The notes under the pieces were generated by a model. The model saw nothing but the letters and a program-made list of their open reading frames with translations, was not told where the DNA came from and did not search any database. The translations under genes were made by a program, and so were the position numbers. From a virus, in IMG/VR virus record IMGVR_UViG_3300049893_002244, positions 1 to 52,656 of that record: DNA of 52,656 bases; one strand, 5' to 3'. Of the stretch, positions 28,519-36,021 are shown one piece after another (the stretch's first letter is position 1; each line of letters begins with the position of its first letter).

Positions 28519-28734
28519 ATGCCAGCGATTCTTATTCTCCTACTCGCTCTGCGCAACCGGGATGAAAGCGGGCCGTTTTTCCCGCTGCTCGACACCAATC
28601 CTCCGACCAAAACGGAGAAGTTCCTCAACTGGCTGCTCAAGGCTTGGCTTTGGGTTGCTGGGGTGGTTGTCGTGCTCGGTCTGCTGTGGGTCGTGTTTCT
28701 CATCGGCTTTGCAATTTACACTCTCTTCACATGA
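28519..28734 (+). CDS. small membrane protein, 71 aa
   Basis: Short hydrophobic start, a Pro-rich loop (FPLLDTNPPTK), then a strong helix AWLWVAGVVVVLGLLWVVFLIGFAIYTLF. ATGA overlap with the next gene. Confidence 0.65.
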   Translation: MPAILILLLALRNRDESGPFFPLLDTNPPTKTEKFLNWLLKAWLWVAGVVVVLGLLWVVFLIGFAIYTLFT

Positions 28735-28973
28735 AATTCATTGTCTCAGATTCCAAACGTTGGGGTGCTCGTGGAAACGGTATTCGCTGGGGCATTCTCT
28801 GCACGGACAGTAATGGCACGCAATCACTTTATCAAATTGACCGCTGCCATTTCTACATCGCTGATTACAAGGAGCAGGCTCGCCTGTATCTCATCAAGCT
28901 CGACCCACACATGCGCAAGGCGTGGAAGATGAAAGTTGTCAAGTTGCAGGAAGCATATCATCTTGCGTCTTGA
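28731..28973 (+). CDS. hypothetical basic protein, 80 aa
   Basis: Basic alpha/beta protein. Started in an ATGA overlap, so made with the membrane protein upstream. Confidence 0.65.
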   Translation: MKFIVSDSKRWGARGNGIRWGILCTDSNGTQSLYQIDRCHFYIADYKEQARLYLIKLDPHMRKAWKMKVVKLQEAYHLAS

Positions 28974-29004
28974 CTTTTATAAGAACTTCGTCACTTTAAT
29001 CCAC
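28970..29004 (+). promoter_or_regulatory. early-type promoter for the 29005 gene
   Basis: TTGACT, TTATAAGAA core, CACTTT box; 35 nt from first T to ATG. Confidence 0.75.
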
Positions 29005-29241
29005 ATGAATCTCATCATCATCCTCGCCGCCATTCTCTTCGTCGTCGCTCTGTTCAACATCAAGAAGATTGGCAGCTTCATCCACGCCTTCACCATCTGG
29101 CCGTGGGAATTGCTTCTCGACAACAAGGCGAGCACTGGTAATGGAGCCGGAATGTTCGGCCCAATCCTCGGTCTGATTCTCGTCGCGGGTCAACTTCTCG
29201 TGGTCATCGTGGGAGTCATCCTCTGGCTGATTTTTGGTTGA
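29005..29241 (+). CDS. small membrane protein, 78 aa
   Basis: Two hydrophobic helices (about 2-18 and 50-77) separated by a polar loop with an amphipathic FIHAFTIWPWELL. Confidence 0.65.
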   Translation: MNLIIILAAILFVVALFNIKKIGSFIHAFTIWPWELLLDNKASTGNGAGMFGPILGLILVAGQLLVVIVGVILWLIFG

Positions 29242-29272
29242 CTTTTATAATAAACCTCTCATTCTTCTCGTC
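29238..29272 (+). promoter_or_regulatory. early-type promoter for the 29273 gene
   Basis: TTGACT, TTATAATAA core, CATTCT box; 35 nt from first T to ATG. Confidence 0.75.
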
Positions 29273-29677
29273 ATGGGCTACCTTACCACCATCACCATTC
29301 ACAACGACGCGCTGCACGCTTTCGAGAAGAACCCCGAGCAGTTTGGCAAGGCCATCCTCGAAGGCATCTCCCGTGCCCGCATGGAACGCAAGGCCGTTGA
29401 CGTTGGCTTTGACGGTTACTGCAATTACATCACCGTCGAGCCGAGCCGTCATGCCGATGACCATACTGTGTTCGTTCACACTGGCAACACCGTTTTCAAC
29501 GTGAATCCTTACAACGAGGACTTCCGTGAACTGCTTGCTCGCAGTCCCGAAGTGGCCGCGCAGTTCGTCGGAGTGGCTGACGGAGTGGTGGCAATGGCCA
29601 AAGAGAAGCTCAAGGTGGAAGCCAAGAAGAAGAAGAAGGCTCTCAGCCACCGCGAAGAATTTGGAAGTGGTTCTTGA
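29273..29677 (+). CDS. conserved hypothetical protein (MGYLTTITIHND type), 134 aa
   Basis: MGYLTTITIHNDALHAFEKNPEQFGKAI recalls a phage hypothetical family with the same start. The Lys-rich segment VEAKKKKKA near the C-terminus is probably flexible. Confidence 0.7.
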   Translation: MGYLTTITIHNDALHAFEKNPEQFGKAILEGISRARMERKAVDVGFDGYCNYITVEPSRHADDHTVFVHTGNTVFNVNPYNEDFRELLARSPEVAAQFVGVADGVVAMAKEKLKVEAKKKKKALSHREEFGSGS

Positions 29678-29707
29678 CTTTCATAAAAAATCCTCACTCT
29701 TTTCAAC
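29674..29707 (+). promoter_or_regulatory. early-type promoter for the 29708 operon
   Basis: TTGACT, CATAAAAAA core, CACTCT box; 34 nt from first T to ATG. Confidence 0.75.
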
Positions 29708-29854
29708 ATGAACCCCATCGCATTCGGTATCGGCCTGTTCATCGGCAACACTCTCGGTCAACGCCTGATTGCTCATAAATCGTGGTCCGAGAGCATTGGC
29801 GTTGGAATCCTCTCCGGGTTAATCGGCTGGCTTGTGCTCATCACCATCTCCTAA
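29708..29854 (+). CDS. small membrane protein, 48 aa
   Basis: Two glycine-rich hydrophobic segments (MNPIAFGIGLFIGNTLGQ and IGVGILSGLIGWLVLITIS). Located at a promoter's leaderless start position. Confidence 0.6.
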   Translation: MNPIAFGIGLFIGNTLGQRLIAHKSWSESIGVGILSGLIGWLVLITIS

Positions 29855-29866
29855 CCAACCAATCTC

Positions 29867-30265
29867 ATGACCACCGCTCAAATTCTTCTTTATAGCTTTT
29901 TCGGATGCGCTTCCACAGCCGCCATCAGCTTTTACTACATCATCACTCGTTCGTGGAGTTGTCCAAACAGTGTGCGCGCCATCGGCGCTGTTTCCGTCGT
30001 CGGCGCGTTCGCGCTGTTCATCGTCTGTCTGGGCCATCCTGTGCGTCATTCGGCAATCAAGCCCACGGACCTTCAAATCACGAAATCTCGTGACATGGTG
30101 CTAATTCAAGGTGTTGTGGACGGCCAGACGTTCGTTGAAACAAACACCAGTGCATTCTTTTTCAATCACGTTGACGACTCTGCCTACGAGGTTATTCATG
30201 AAACAGAGGCTTCGGCGTTTGGTTTGACCACCGCCCGCCGCTACGTTCTTCGCAAGAAGGCTTGA
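29867..30265 (+). CDS. membrane-anchored protein, 132 aa
   Basis: Two transmembrane helices (about 4-26 and 36-56), then a soluble 75-residue domain of mostly beta character (LQITKSRDMVLIQGVVDG…). Same operon as the small membrane protein before it. Confidence 0.65.
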   Translation: MTTAQILLYSFFGCASTAAISFYYIITRSWSCPNSVRAIGAVSVVGAFALFIVCLGHPVRHSAIKPTDLQITKSRDMVLIQGVVDGQTFVETNTSAFFFNHVDDSAYEVIHETEASAFGLTTARRYVLRKKA

Positions 30266-30296
30266 CTTTTATAATAATTGAGTCACTCTCTCATCC
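30262..30296 (+). promoter_or_regulatory. early-type promoter for the 30297 gene
   Basis: TTGACT, TTATAATAA core, CACTCT box; 35 nt from first T to ATG. Confidence 0.75.
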
Positions 30297-30581
30297 ATGA
30301 AGACACTCATCGCCTCCCTCAAGAAGTTCTGCATTCGCCACTTCACCCCGAGTAAGTGGGAAACGGTGTATGCCGCTCGCTGCTCCACCCGCGCCATCTG
30401 GATGTTTGAGGATTATGGTCGCGTGTCAGCCGTGGTCAAGATTCAAGTGGAGCGCCGCAAGAACCTCGCTCGCGGCATCATCGAGGCAATGGGCGATGCA
30501 TCAACTTGCTCTCTCGCTGAGATTGTTCTCGGCAACCTCGAAGCGCAGCGCGTTTGTGCCCGCGAGAACATTTCGATTTGA
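30297..30581 (+). CDS. hypothetical helical protein, 94 aa
   Basis: Basic, helical; no recognised motif. Confidence 0.65.
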   Translation: MKTLIASLKKFCIRHFTPSKWETVYAARCSTRAIWMFEDYGRVSAVVKIQVERRKNLARGIIEAMGDASTCSLAEIVLGNLEAQRVCARENISI

Positions 30582-30612
30582 CTTTTATAAAAAAGTCCTC
30601 ACTCTACCTGTC
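30579..30612 (+). promoter_or_regulatory. early-type promoter for the 30613 operon
   Basis: TTGACT, TTATAAAAAA core, CACTCT box; 34 nt from first T to ATG. Confidence 0.75.
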
Positions 30613-30957
30613 ATGAATCTTCCCCCCGCCGTCGATGTTCTCCGCAAGCAAATCGAAGCTGCTCGCGACCGCAGCCTCGCAAAGCCCCGCAAGGCGGCTG
30701 ATGGCACCATCGAGCGACTGAACGTCCACCTCACCGCTCTGCTGGCGAATCCCGAGAAGTTTACCTCGCACACCACTTTCAGCGAAGAGATGCCTGCGAA
30801 CGCATATCACGGCGGCTCTTACGCTGCTTTTCTCGACGCTCTGCGAGCCAAGCTCACTCCGCTCGGTTATCGGGTGGAACAGTCCCATGACGGCGGCGGG
30901 CAGTATTCCACTGTGGTCATTCGCTGGGATTTGGAGAAGACCGTTCGCCGTTTCTGA
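30613..30957 (+). CDS. hypothetical protein, 114 aa
   Basis: N-terminal helices (1-50), then an alpha/beta part LDALRAKLTPLGYRVEQSHDGGGQYSTVVIRW. Start set by the promoter. Unrecognised. Confidence 0.65.
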   Translation: MNLPPAVDVLRKQIEAARDRSLAKPRKAADGTIERLNVHLTALLANPEKFTSHTTFSEEMPANAYHGGSYAAFLDALRAKLTPLGYRVEQSHDGGGQYSTVVIRWDLEKTVRRF

Positions 30958-30967
30958 AATTTTCACC

Positions 30968-31129
30968 ATGAACTCACTACAATTGCTCGGTCTCACGGTC
31001 GGCACGGTCGGCATTCTTCTCAACGCCTCGGGTTATATCATCTATCGCGGGAAGGGGTTTCTCATCGGCCTTGCGCTGGGCGTGATTGGAACGGGGATGA
31101 CTCTCTTGAGCATCTTCTCTTCGACTTGA
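30968..31129 (+). CDS. small membrane protein, 53 aa
   Basis: Two hydrophobic helices with a short YRGKG turn (about 4-24 and 29-50), 10 nt after the preceding stop. Its stop overlaps the next promoter. Confidence 0.6.
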   Translation: MNSLQLLGLTVGTVGILLNASGYIIYRGKGFLIGLALGVIGTGMTLLSIFSST

Positions 31130-31160
31130 CTTTTATAAGAAAGCCGTCAGGCTCTCAGCC
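31126..31160 (+). promoter_or_regulatory. early-type promoter for the 31161 operon
   Basis: TTGACT, TTATAAGAA core, CAGGCT box; 35 nt from first T to ATG. Confidence 0.7.
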
Positions 31161-31352
31161 ATGTTCAAGAATCTCTCCAAGCGCAAAATCAAGATGACCG
31201 TCACGCTCAAGTCGGGCAAGACCGTCACCTTTGCTTGTTCCAACTTCGTCATCGAGAAGAACGGCAATGATATCGTCAGCCTGAAGGTTGAGGATTGCCC
31301 CGAGTATTTTTATATTCGACTTGACGAAATCGCTCTCATCATCAAGTCATGA
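31161..31352 (+). CDS. hypothetical protein, 63 aa
   Basis: Beta-rich small protein (KMTVTLKSGKTVTFACSNFVI…), possibly an SH3-type barrel. ATGA overlap with the next gene. Confidence 0.65.
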   Translation: MFKNLSKRKIKMTVTLKSGKTVTFACSNFVIEKNGNDIVSLKVEDCPEYFYIRLDEIALIIKS

Positions 31353-31786
31353 TGACCATCACACACCCCAAGCACTTCAAATGGTTGCGCTTGGTGCTGT
31401 CGTCACTCAAGGCGTTCGATTACACGGAAGGCGACTATCCCAGTCGCATCGACCCGAACGCCAGCAAAACAGATGGTGCTGAATACGTTACGCCAAACGT
31501 CGTTCACAAGCTGACCTTCACCGACGCGGGGGTTTTCTACAGAAGCGTTGATGAGCGACTTGGCTGGGTCATTGTCAAGGAATACACCTTCACCATGTTG
31601 CCCAAGGGCAAGGTCAAGGAGGAAAAGGTTGAACATCAATACTTCCGCTCCCAAGAGTGGATTGACAAGGCGAAGGCCGACTTCGAGCAGTATCTCATCA
31701 ACAACCCCAACATGAGAGAATGGGGCGAGAACGCTCGTAAAAATCAAACATACGAACTTCTTCCGCTTGACTTTTATAATAATTAA
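31349..31786 (+). CDS. hypothetical protein, 145 aa
   Basis: Soluble alpha/beta protein without recognised motifs. Its stop lies inside the next promoter, so promoter and coding sequence overlap by about 20 nt. Confidence 0.65.
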   Translation: MMTITHPKHFKWLRLVLSSLKAFDYTEGDYPSRIDPNASKTDGAEYVTPNVVHKLTFTDAGVFYRSVDERLGWVIVKEYTFTMLPKGKVKEEKVEHQYFRSQEWIDKAKADFEQYLINNPNMREWGENARKNQTYELLPLDFYNN

Positions 31787-31801
31787 GTCACTCTCTCAAA
31801 T
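31767..31801 (+). promoter_or_regulatory. early-type promoter for the 31802 operon
   Basis: TTGACT, TTATAATAA core, CACTCT box; 35 nt from first T to ATG. Last one of the continuous array. Confidence 0.75.
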
Positions 31802-31984
31802 ATGAAATTCCTTGGCGTCAACATCGACTTCAACAAGAACTACTCGGAAACCGAGCTTGAAGAGCTTGAGGAACAGCTTGACGCGGCCTTTGGCCGCTTC
31901 GTTCGTCGGCTGCTGCGCTTCATGTTCCTCCTCATCGTGCTCGCCGTGCTGGTGAAGTTTGGATATCAACTCTGTCATGGTTGA
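31802..31984 (+). CDS. single-pass membrane protein, 60 aa
   Basis: Acidic helix (ETELEELEEQLDAAFGR) followed by one transmembrane helix (LLRFMFLLIVLAVLVKFGY). Confidence 0.65.
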   Translation: MKFLGVNIDFNKNYSETELEELEEQLDAAFGRFVRRLLRFMFLLIVLAVLVKFGYQLCHG

Positions 31985-32183
31985 GTATTACAAATATCCC
32001 GGTGACGGATATAACAACTGGAAGGTTATTGTCCGGTTGATGGATGGAACATATGCTGGCACGACGAGGGTATATCCTTCCGGCCTGCTGCTCGACCCAC
32101 TGACAACCTACTGGCGCGAGGCTGACCCTGCTTGGGGCAAACCCATCAGCTTGGAAGAGGCAGTAGCTCTTACTGCCCGCTAA
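31977..32183 (+). CDS. hypothetical protein, 68 aa
   Basis: The ATG at 31977 overlaps the previous gene by 8 nt. WKVIVRLMDGTYAGTTRVYPSG resembles the start of the 1351 gene. Last gene of the early block; followed by the C/G-tract junction. Confidence 0.65.
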   Translation: MVEYYKYPGDGYNNWKVIVRLMDGTYAGTTRVYPSGLLLDPLTTYWREADPAWGKPISLEEAVALTAR

Positions 32184-32532
32184 CCCTCCCCCGGTGGGGG
32201 TGTGGGACGGGGGTTTTAACCCCCCTTCTACCCCCCTCTAGGTGGGGGTTCTAGGTGTCTTCTAGGTGGGGTAAAGACCCCCCTCCCCCGGGGGCTCCCC
32301 ATACCTTTTATTTACGAGGTCAATTTTTTCTCCCCACTTTTCATATATACACCAACCCCTCGCAAACATCATCTGGTTTTCCAGTTAGGGCCAGATATAA
32401 CGCCTTCATGTTTTCAGAAACCTCTTTTTAGAGTTTTCCTATACCAGATTTTTCGACCCTCTAACTCGATTTTCGAAAATAACCGTGGAGAAAATTTTTC
32501 TCTGGGGTTTTCGTATATATGATTTCTTTCTT
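32184..32532. terminator. G/C-tract hairpin cluster between convergent genes
   Basis: No gene. Several strong stems: CCCCC-GGT-GGGGG (32188-32200), GGGGGTT/AACCCCC (32209-32224), ACCCCC/GGGGGT (about 32230-32250) and CCCCCGGGGG (about 32285). TCTAGGTG occurs three times (32237, 32250, 32261). Further on is the A/T palindrome GAGAAAATTTTTCTC near 32490. It lies between the last + gene and the 3' end of a - gene, so it probably terminates both. Confidence 0.6.
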
Positions 32533-33054
32533 TCAAGAAACCTTCTTGCGCAGGTCTATGCGTTTTATCGAAGATATACCGCTTTTGTCCCAAATGCAGC
32601 CCGATGCCACGTCCCAACCATAATACCACATATATTCATGACGATAGTGCCACTGATAGGGCGCTATCTCGACACCCGAGTAGTCCTTTGCTACCTTTTC
32701 CCAATTTATGTATAGGTTGTGCTTGGGACTATACTTGAACCCGGTGGTTTTGTTGGCCTCACCATAGTTCTTCATCAGCATTTCGAACTTTGGCATAGTG
32801 TCGATTCTGAGCACTTTATTTGATATCTCTATTTTATAAAATACCTTGCCTAGCCAATGCGGCATTTCGCTTTCTATCCATTCTATCCATTCTGTTCCCA
32901 CTGCATACCACAATCCTGATGGTTTACCCATTGTGGAAGTATTCTTGTCTTGCTCCACGGGAAACTTGAGTGGCAGTATATCTTTCTTCGCCATGATGAT
33001 TCTGTCATTTGGCTGAATCCGAGATTTTACTTTTACGAGTTTGGCGGCGTCCAT
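32533..33054 (-). CDS. hypothetical protein, 173 aa (minus strand)
   Basis: First of only two minus-strand genes. Soluble, Trp/Tyr/Lys-rich, ending GWDVASGCIWDKSGISS…; I cannot assign a family. The ATG (complement of 33052-33054) is 6 nt from a TATTTATA box on the minus strand, exactly as its + neighbour at 33099 is on the other strand. Confidence 0.75.
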   Translation of the reverse strand: MDAAKLVKVKSRIQPNDRIIMAKKDILPLKFPVEQDKNTSTMGKPSGLWYAVGTEWIEWIESEMPHWLGKVFYKIEISNKVLRIDTMPKFEMLMKNYGEANKTTGFKYSPKHNLYINWEKVAKDYSGVEIAPYQWHYRHEYMWYYGWDVASGCIWDKSGISSIKRIDLRKKVS

Positions 33055-33060
33055 TTTAGG

Positions 33061-33092
33061 TATAAATATGCGGGCGGTGGTTCATATTTATA
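33061..33092. promoter_or_regulatory. mirror-image divergent late promoters
   Basis: TATAAATATG (33061-33070) and CATATTTATA (33083-33092) form a 10-bp inverted repeat around a 12-nt GC-rich centre. Read outward, each strand carries TATTTATA followed by 6 nt and ATG (33054 minus, 33099 plus). Confidence 0.7.
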
Positions 33093-33098
33093 CTCATC

Positions 33099-33836
33099 AT
33101 GAGATACAAAGACTTTTTCCCTTTGAACGAAAGCATGACCACCTCTGTTCGTGGGGCCGATTATAGCAAGCAAGACCTTGACAACATGCTCGGTCTTTCC
33201 TTCGCTTTGAAGAACAAGGTGGTGACTTCCGTGGTGAACGCTCTGGGTGAGTTCGACAAGGAGAATTTCTATCAAAACCGCAACATGGAAATCATCGTTC
33301 CTGACGGCGAGAACACCTTTGACCCCATTGGCACGATGAATTTCTATACTTCTGGCTTCAATGAGGCTGGCGTGCAGGCCGTGATTGATGGTGTGAAAAA
33401 GTATCTGCCGATGATTGGTGCGGCGGTGGGTAGTGTTCGCGGGCCTGAAAAGAGCGGCATGTATAAAAGTCCGGTCGTGCGCTTCGAAATCACCAAGAAC
33501 GACAACGCTGAACGCGGCGGGGAAGTTCCTGAAGTGAACATGAGCAACGCAAATGCCCGCATCATCTATCGCGACGTGCTTGGCCTTGACGATTTCGAAG
33601 AAGGATATAGCATCAAGGCGATTGACCTTTACAATCGCATCAAGGCGGTGTTGGACAACGACAAGAACGATTTGGACAAGGTGCAAAGACTTCCTTCGAT
33701 GGATGCCGGTAATGGTGGAGCCATGATGTATACCGGAGCACTGCGCAGCGATGATATTGTGGAAAGACTGCATCGCATTGCGGAAGTTTGCCTTTATGCG
33801 ATGAAACATGGCCATGCGGAGATTAGCATCGGATGA
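33099..33836 (+). CDS. hypothetical late protein, 245 aa
   Basis: Soluble protein (MRYKDFFPLNESMTTSV…) with no recognised domain. The start MRYKDFFPLNES resembles short N-terminal segments of several T4-like virion proteins, but this is weak. ATGA overlap couples it to the methyltransferase. Confidence 0.7.
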   Translation: MRYKDFFPLNESMTTSVRGADYSKQDLDNMLGLSFALKNKVVTSVVNALGEFDKENFYQNRNMEIIVPDGENTFDPIGTMNFYTSGFNEAGVQAVIDGVKKYLPMIGAAVGSVRGPEKSGMYKSPVVRFEITKNDNAERGGEVPEVNMSNANARIIYRDVLGLDDFEEGYSIKAIDLYNRIKAVLDNDKNDLDKVQRLPSMDAGNGGAMMYTGALRSDDIVERLHRIAEVCLYAMKHGHAEISIG

Positions 33837-34663
33837 TACTTTTGTCTGAAATCGTCCACGAGCTTGGGTTTGAGCCGCTTGACGAGATGGCTCCACCGAT
33901 TGCGAACTATGACGATTACATCGGTAGCATGAACAAGAGCATCGGTGAAAAGACTTGGTTTGTGAACAAGCTCGATTTTGATTGCCTCGTGGATTTTGGC
34001 TGTGCGGACGGCACATTGCTCAAGAAGGTGCATGAAATGAAACCCGAGGCCAAGCTCATTGGCTATGACATTGACCCCGGGATGGAAGCTCGCTTCAAGA
34101 AGAACAATCCCGAGCTTGACTTCACGAGTAAGTTTTCTGACGCGGTGAAGGTGGCACGTAAATTTAGCGCGCCCGCCATTCTCCTGAGCAGCGTCATTCA
34201 TGAAGTTTACTCGTATGCCGACAGCACCCATCAACTCAACCGTTTTTGGAAAGACGTTTTTGGCAGCGGCTTCAAATATGTCATCATTCGTGACACCATC
34301 CCTGACCGCATCGACATCGTGAAGCCAAAGGAATTTGCGGAAGACGTGGCGAAGGTGAAGGCCAAGGTTGACCCGAAATATCTCGAAGACTTTGAAAAGA
34401 AGTGGGGTCCGATTGACAAGAGCTATCGCCTGTTTGTCCGTTTCATCTTGACCTATCGCTATAAAGACAACTGGGACCGTGAAAGCCTTGAGAACTATAT
34501 GCCGCTTTCGTATAGCACACTCTTGCGCCGCATTCCTAGCAACTATAAAATCGTCGATGGTGCAAACTACAAATTTCAACCCGTCGCCGCCAACTTCAAG
34601 GATGAATATGACATTGTGTTGCGCGTGAACACACATCTCAGCATGATATTGTCCCGAGCCTGA
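33833..34663 (+). CDS. class I SAM-dependent methyltransferase, 276 aa
   Basis: VDFGCADGTLL (53-63) is the SAM-binding motif I, AKLIGYDIDPG (73-83) motif II with the acidic ribose-binding Asp, followed by a DAVKVARKFSAPAILLSSVIHEV region (motifs III-IV). No DPPY/NPPY DNA-amino motif is present, so the target is more likely a protein, RNA or small molecule. Coupled to the preceding gene. Confidence 0.8.
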   Translation: MILLSEIVHELGFEPLDEMAPPIANYDDYIGSMNKSIGEKTWFVNKLDFDCLVDFGCADGTLLKKVHEMKPEAKLIGYDIDPGMEARFKKNNPELDFTSKFSDAVKVARKFSAPAILLSSVIHEVYSYADSTHQLNRFWKDVFGSGFKYVIIRDTIPDRIDIVKPKEFAEDVAKVKAKVDPKYLEDFEKKWGPIDKSYRLFVRFILTYRYKDNWDRESLENYMPLSYSTLLRRIPSNYKIVDGANYKFQPVAANFKDEYDIVLRVNTHLSMILSRA

Positions 34664-34671
34664 TATATATA
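34664..34671 (+). promoter_or_regulatory. late-type promoter for the 34679 gene
   Basis: TATATATA, 7 nt before the ATG. Confidence 0.55.
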
Positions 34672-34678
34672 GAAACAT

Positions 34679-35788
34679 ATGGCATCAGGTAGTATTTATC
34701 TTTCCGACCTAGCATCAAGCTATTTGGCAGTTTCCGCTAGCCAAGATTTTTCGTTTGGTATTGGTGACTATACGGTAGAGTGGTGGCAATTGCAGAGTCA
34801 AGCTCCGGGCAGAACTCGTCCAACGATTTTGTCCATCTCCGGTTCGCTCAACGTCGAAATGCGCAATGGTTCGGTGGCGGTTCTTGAACGTGGGCAAACG
34901 GTAATCAGTGCGTCGGTTGTTGAGTGGCAGGACAGATGGTCGAACTATTCCATCAGCCGCATTTCCGATGTTGTTTTTGCATTTGAAAATGGTAGGTTGA
35001 TTGGCACGGGCTCGTCGAACAACGATTTGTCTTCTGCAACTCCGTCACTGTTCATTGGTGCGGATATCAACAGTCTTGATAGCACCGGTCCAACCTACTA
35101 TCGCGGCAATATCACCAATCTTCATTTGGTTAGGGGCATCGGCATGTATTCCGGTTCCGTGGTGGGTCATACCAGTTACTCACCACCAATCCCAGCAGTG
35201 GTCAATGCCAACACCGTCCTTTATCTTGGCGTTCCAGATTCAGCCAGCTATCTTGCAGACGGTAGCGTATACAACAGAACGGTTGATATGTTTGGCGGCG
35301 GCATGTATCAAACATACTATCCCGTCCCACTGCCGACGCCGACTCCGACTCCGACGCCAACACCAACGGCGACGACTCCTCCAACTCCAACTCCGACAGT
35401 CACGCCGACGCCGACACCAACGGTCACTCCAACCCCGACCCCGACGCCGACGCCGACACCAACACCGATTTTCAATCTGTCGATTCAACCGATTCTTATC
35501 ACCGAGGCCGGATTCCCGCTTGGGGTGGAAGAGATTCAAACCGACGTGTCAACATTCAGTCCGGGGCAAGTGGTGGAACTGAGGGCGACTCAGGAGAAAT
35601 ACAGCTTTGACTATTACGAAGTGTGGCCACCAAACCAAGTTTACATTTCCGGGGCATCTCACTACATTACACGATATGGATTCACCTCGTCCTTTGACCC
35701 AGTGACCTCGGTTGTTCTCAACGACACCGCCAGCATCACGGGCACCGGACTGAATCGCCGTTCCGGTATCGTGGCTCGCTATCGCTAA
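34679..35788 (+). CDS. LamG-like structural protein with Thr-Pro linker, 369 aa
   Basis: Residues 1-215 have a concanavalin-like LamG pattern (DYTVEWWQLQ..., NGRLIGTGS, TPSLFIGADINS, YYRGNITNLHLVRGIGMY), a fold of carbohydrate-binding virion proteins. A (TP)n linker follows (DNA 35330-35465), then a beta-rich C-terminal domain. Likely a tail-fibre or capsid-decoration protein; part of the four-member linker family of this window. Confidence 0.7.
   Translation: MASGSIYLSDLASSYLAVSASQDFSFGIGDYTVEWWQLQSQAPGRTRPTILSISGSLNVEMRNGSVAVLERGQTVISASVVEWQDRWSNYSISRISDVVFAFENGRLIGTGSSNNDLSSATPSLFIGADINSLDSTGPTYYRGNITNLHLVRGIGMYSGSVVGHTSYSPPIPAVVNANTVLYLGVPDSASYLADGSVYNRTVDMFGGGMYQTYYPVPLPTPTPTPTPTPTATTPPTPTPTVTPTPTPTVTPTPTPTPTPTPTPIFNLSIQPILITEAGFPLGVEEIQTDVSTFSPGQVVELRATQEKYSFDYYEVWPPNQVYISGASHYITRYGFTSSFDPVTSVVLNDTASITGTGLNRRSGIVARYR
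35330..35465 (+). repeat. CCNACN tandem repeat coding a Thr-Pro linker
   Basis: Imperfect 6-bp units encoding Thr-Pro, with short interruptions (ATTPP, TVTP). Confidence 0.85.
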
Positions 35789-35797
35789 CTTTACACT

Positions 35798-35977
35798 ATG
35801 AAACCAGACCTATCCGAAATCGGTAAGATTGTTCGGGACATGACTCCCAAAAATGGCACGCCCGGCTACAACGCCGCAGCGGCAGAAATCGTCAAGCAAG
35901 GTATCGACGACAAGCAGAAGGCCCGCTACAATTACGAGCCAATGCTCACCAAACCATCGCCTAAAAAAACACTGTAA
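35798..35977 (+). CDS. hypothetical protein, 59 aa
   Basis: A 59-codon frame (MKPDLSEIGKIVRDMTPKNG… KPSPKKTL) 9 nt after the LamG-like gene, helical with a basic tail. Unknown; probably co-transcribed. Confidence 0.6.
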   Translation: MKPDLSEIGKIVRDMTPKNGTPGYNAAAAEIVKQGIDDKQKARYNYEPMLTKPSPKKTL

Positions 35978-36006
35978 GTCGGTGTCCATAATGTGCGCCC
36001 AACCTA

Positions 36007-36014
36007 TATTTATA
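36007..36014 (+). promoter_or_regulatory. late-type promoter for the 36022 gene
   Basis: TATTTATA, 7 nt before the ATG; embedded in CCTATATTTATAGG. Confidence 0.6.
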
Positions 36015-36021
36015 GGTATAT

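Noticed and set aside
32485-32715. 76-codon + frame and 71-codon - frame at the junction
   Set aside because: Both overlap the real minus gene in other frames and have no promoter box.
33061-33068. TATAAATA as a T4-type late promoter for the + gene at 33099
   Set aside because: The same bases form the reverse complement of the TATTTATA box placed 6 nt from the minus-strand ATG at 33054. Because TATTTATA is also at 33085-33092 for the + gene, the close-spaced reading explains both genes.
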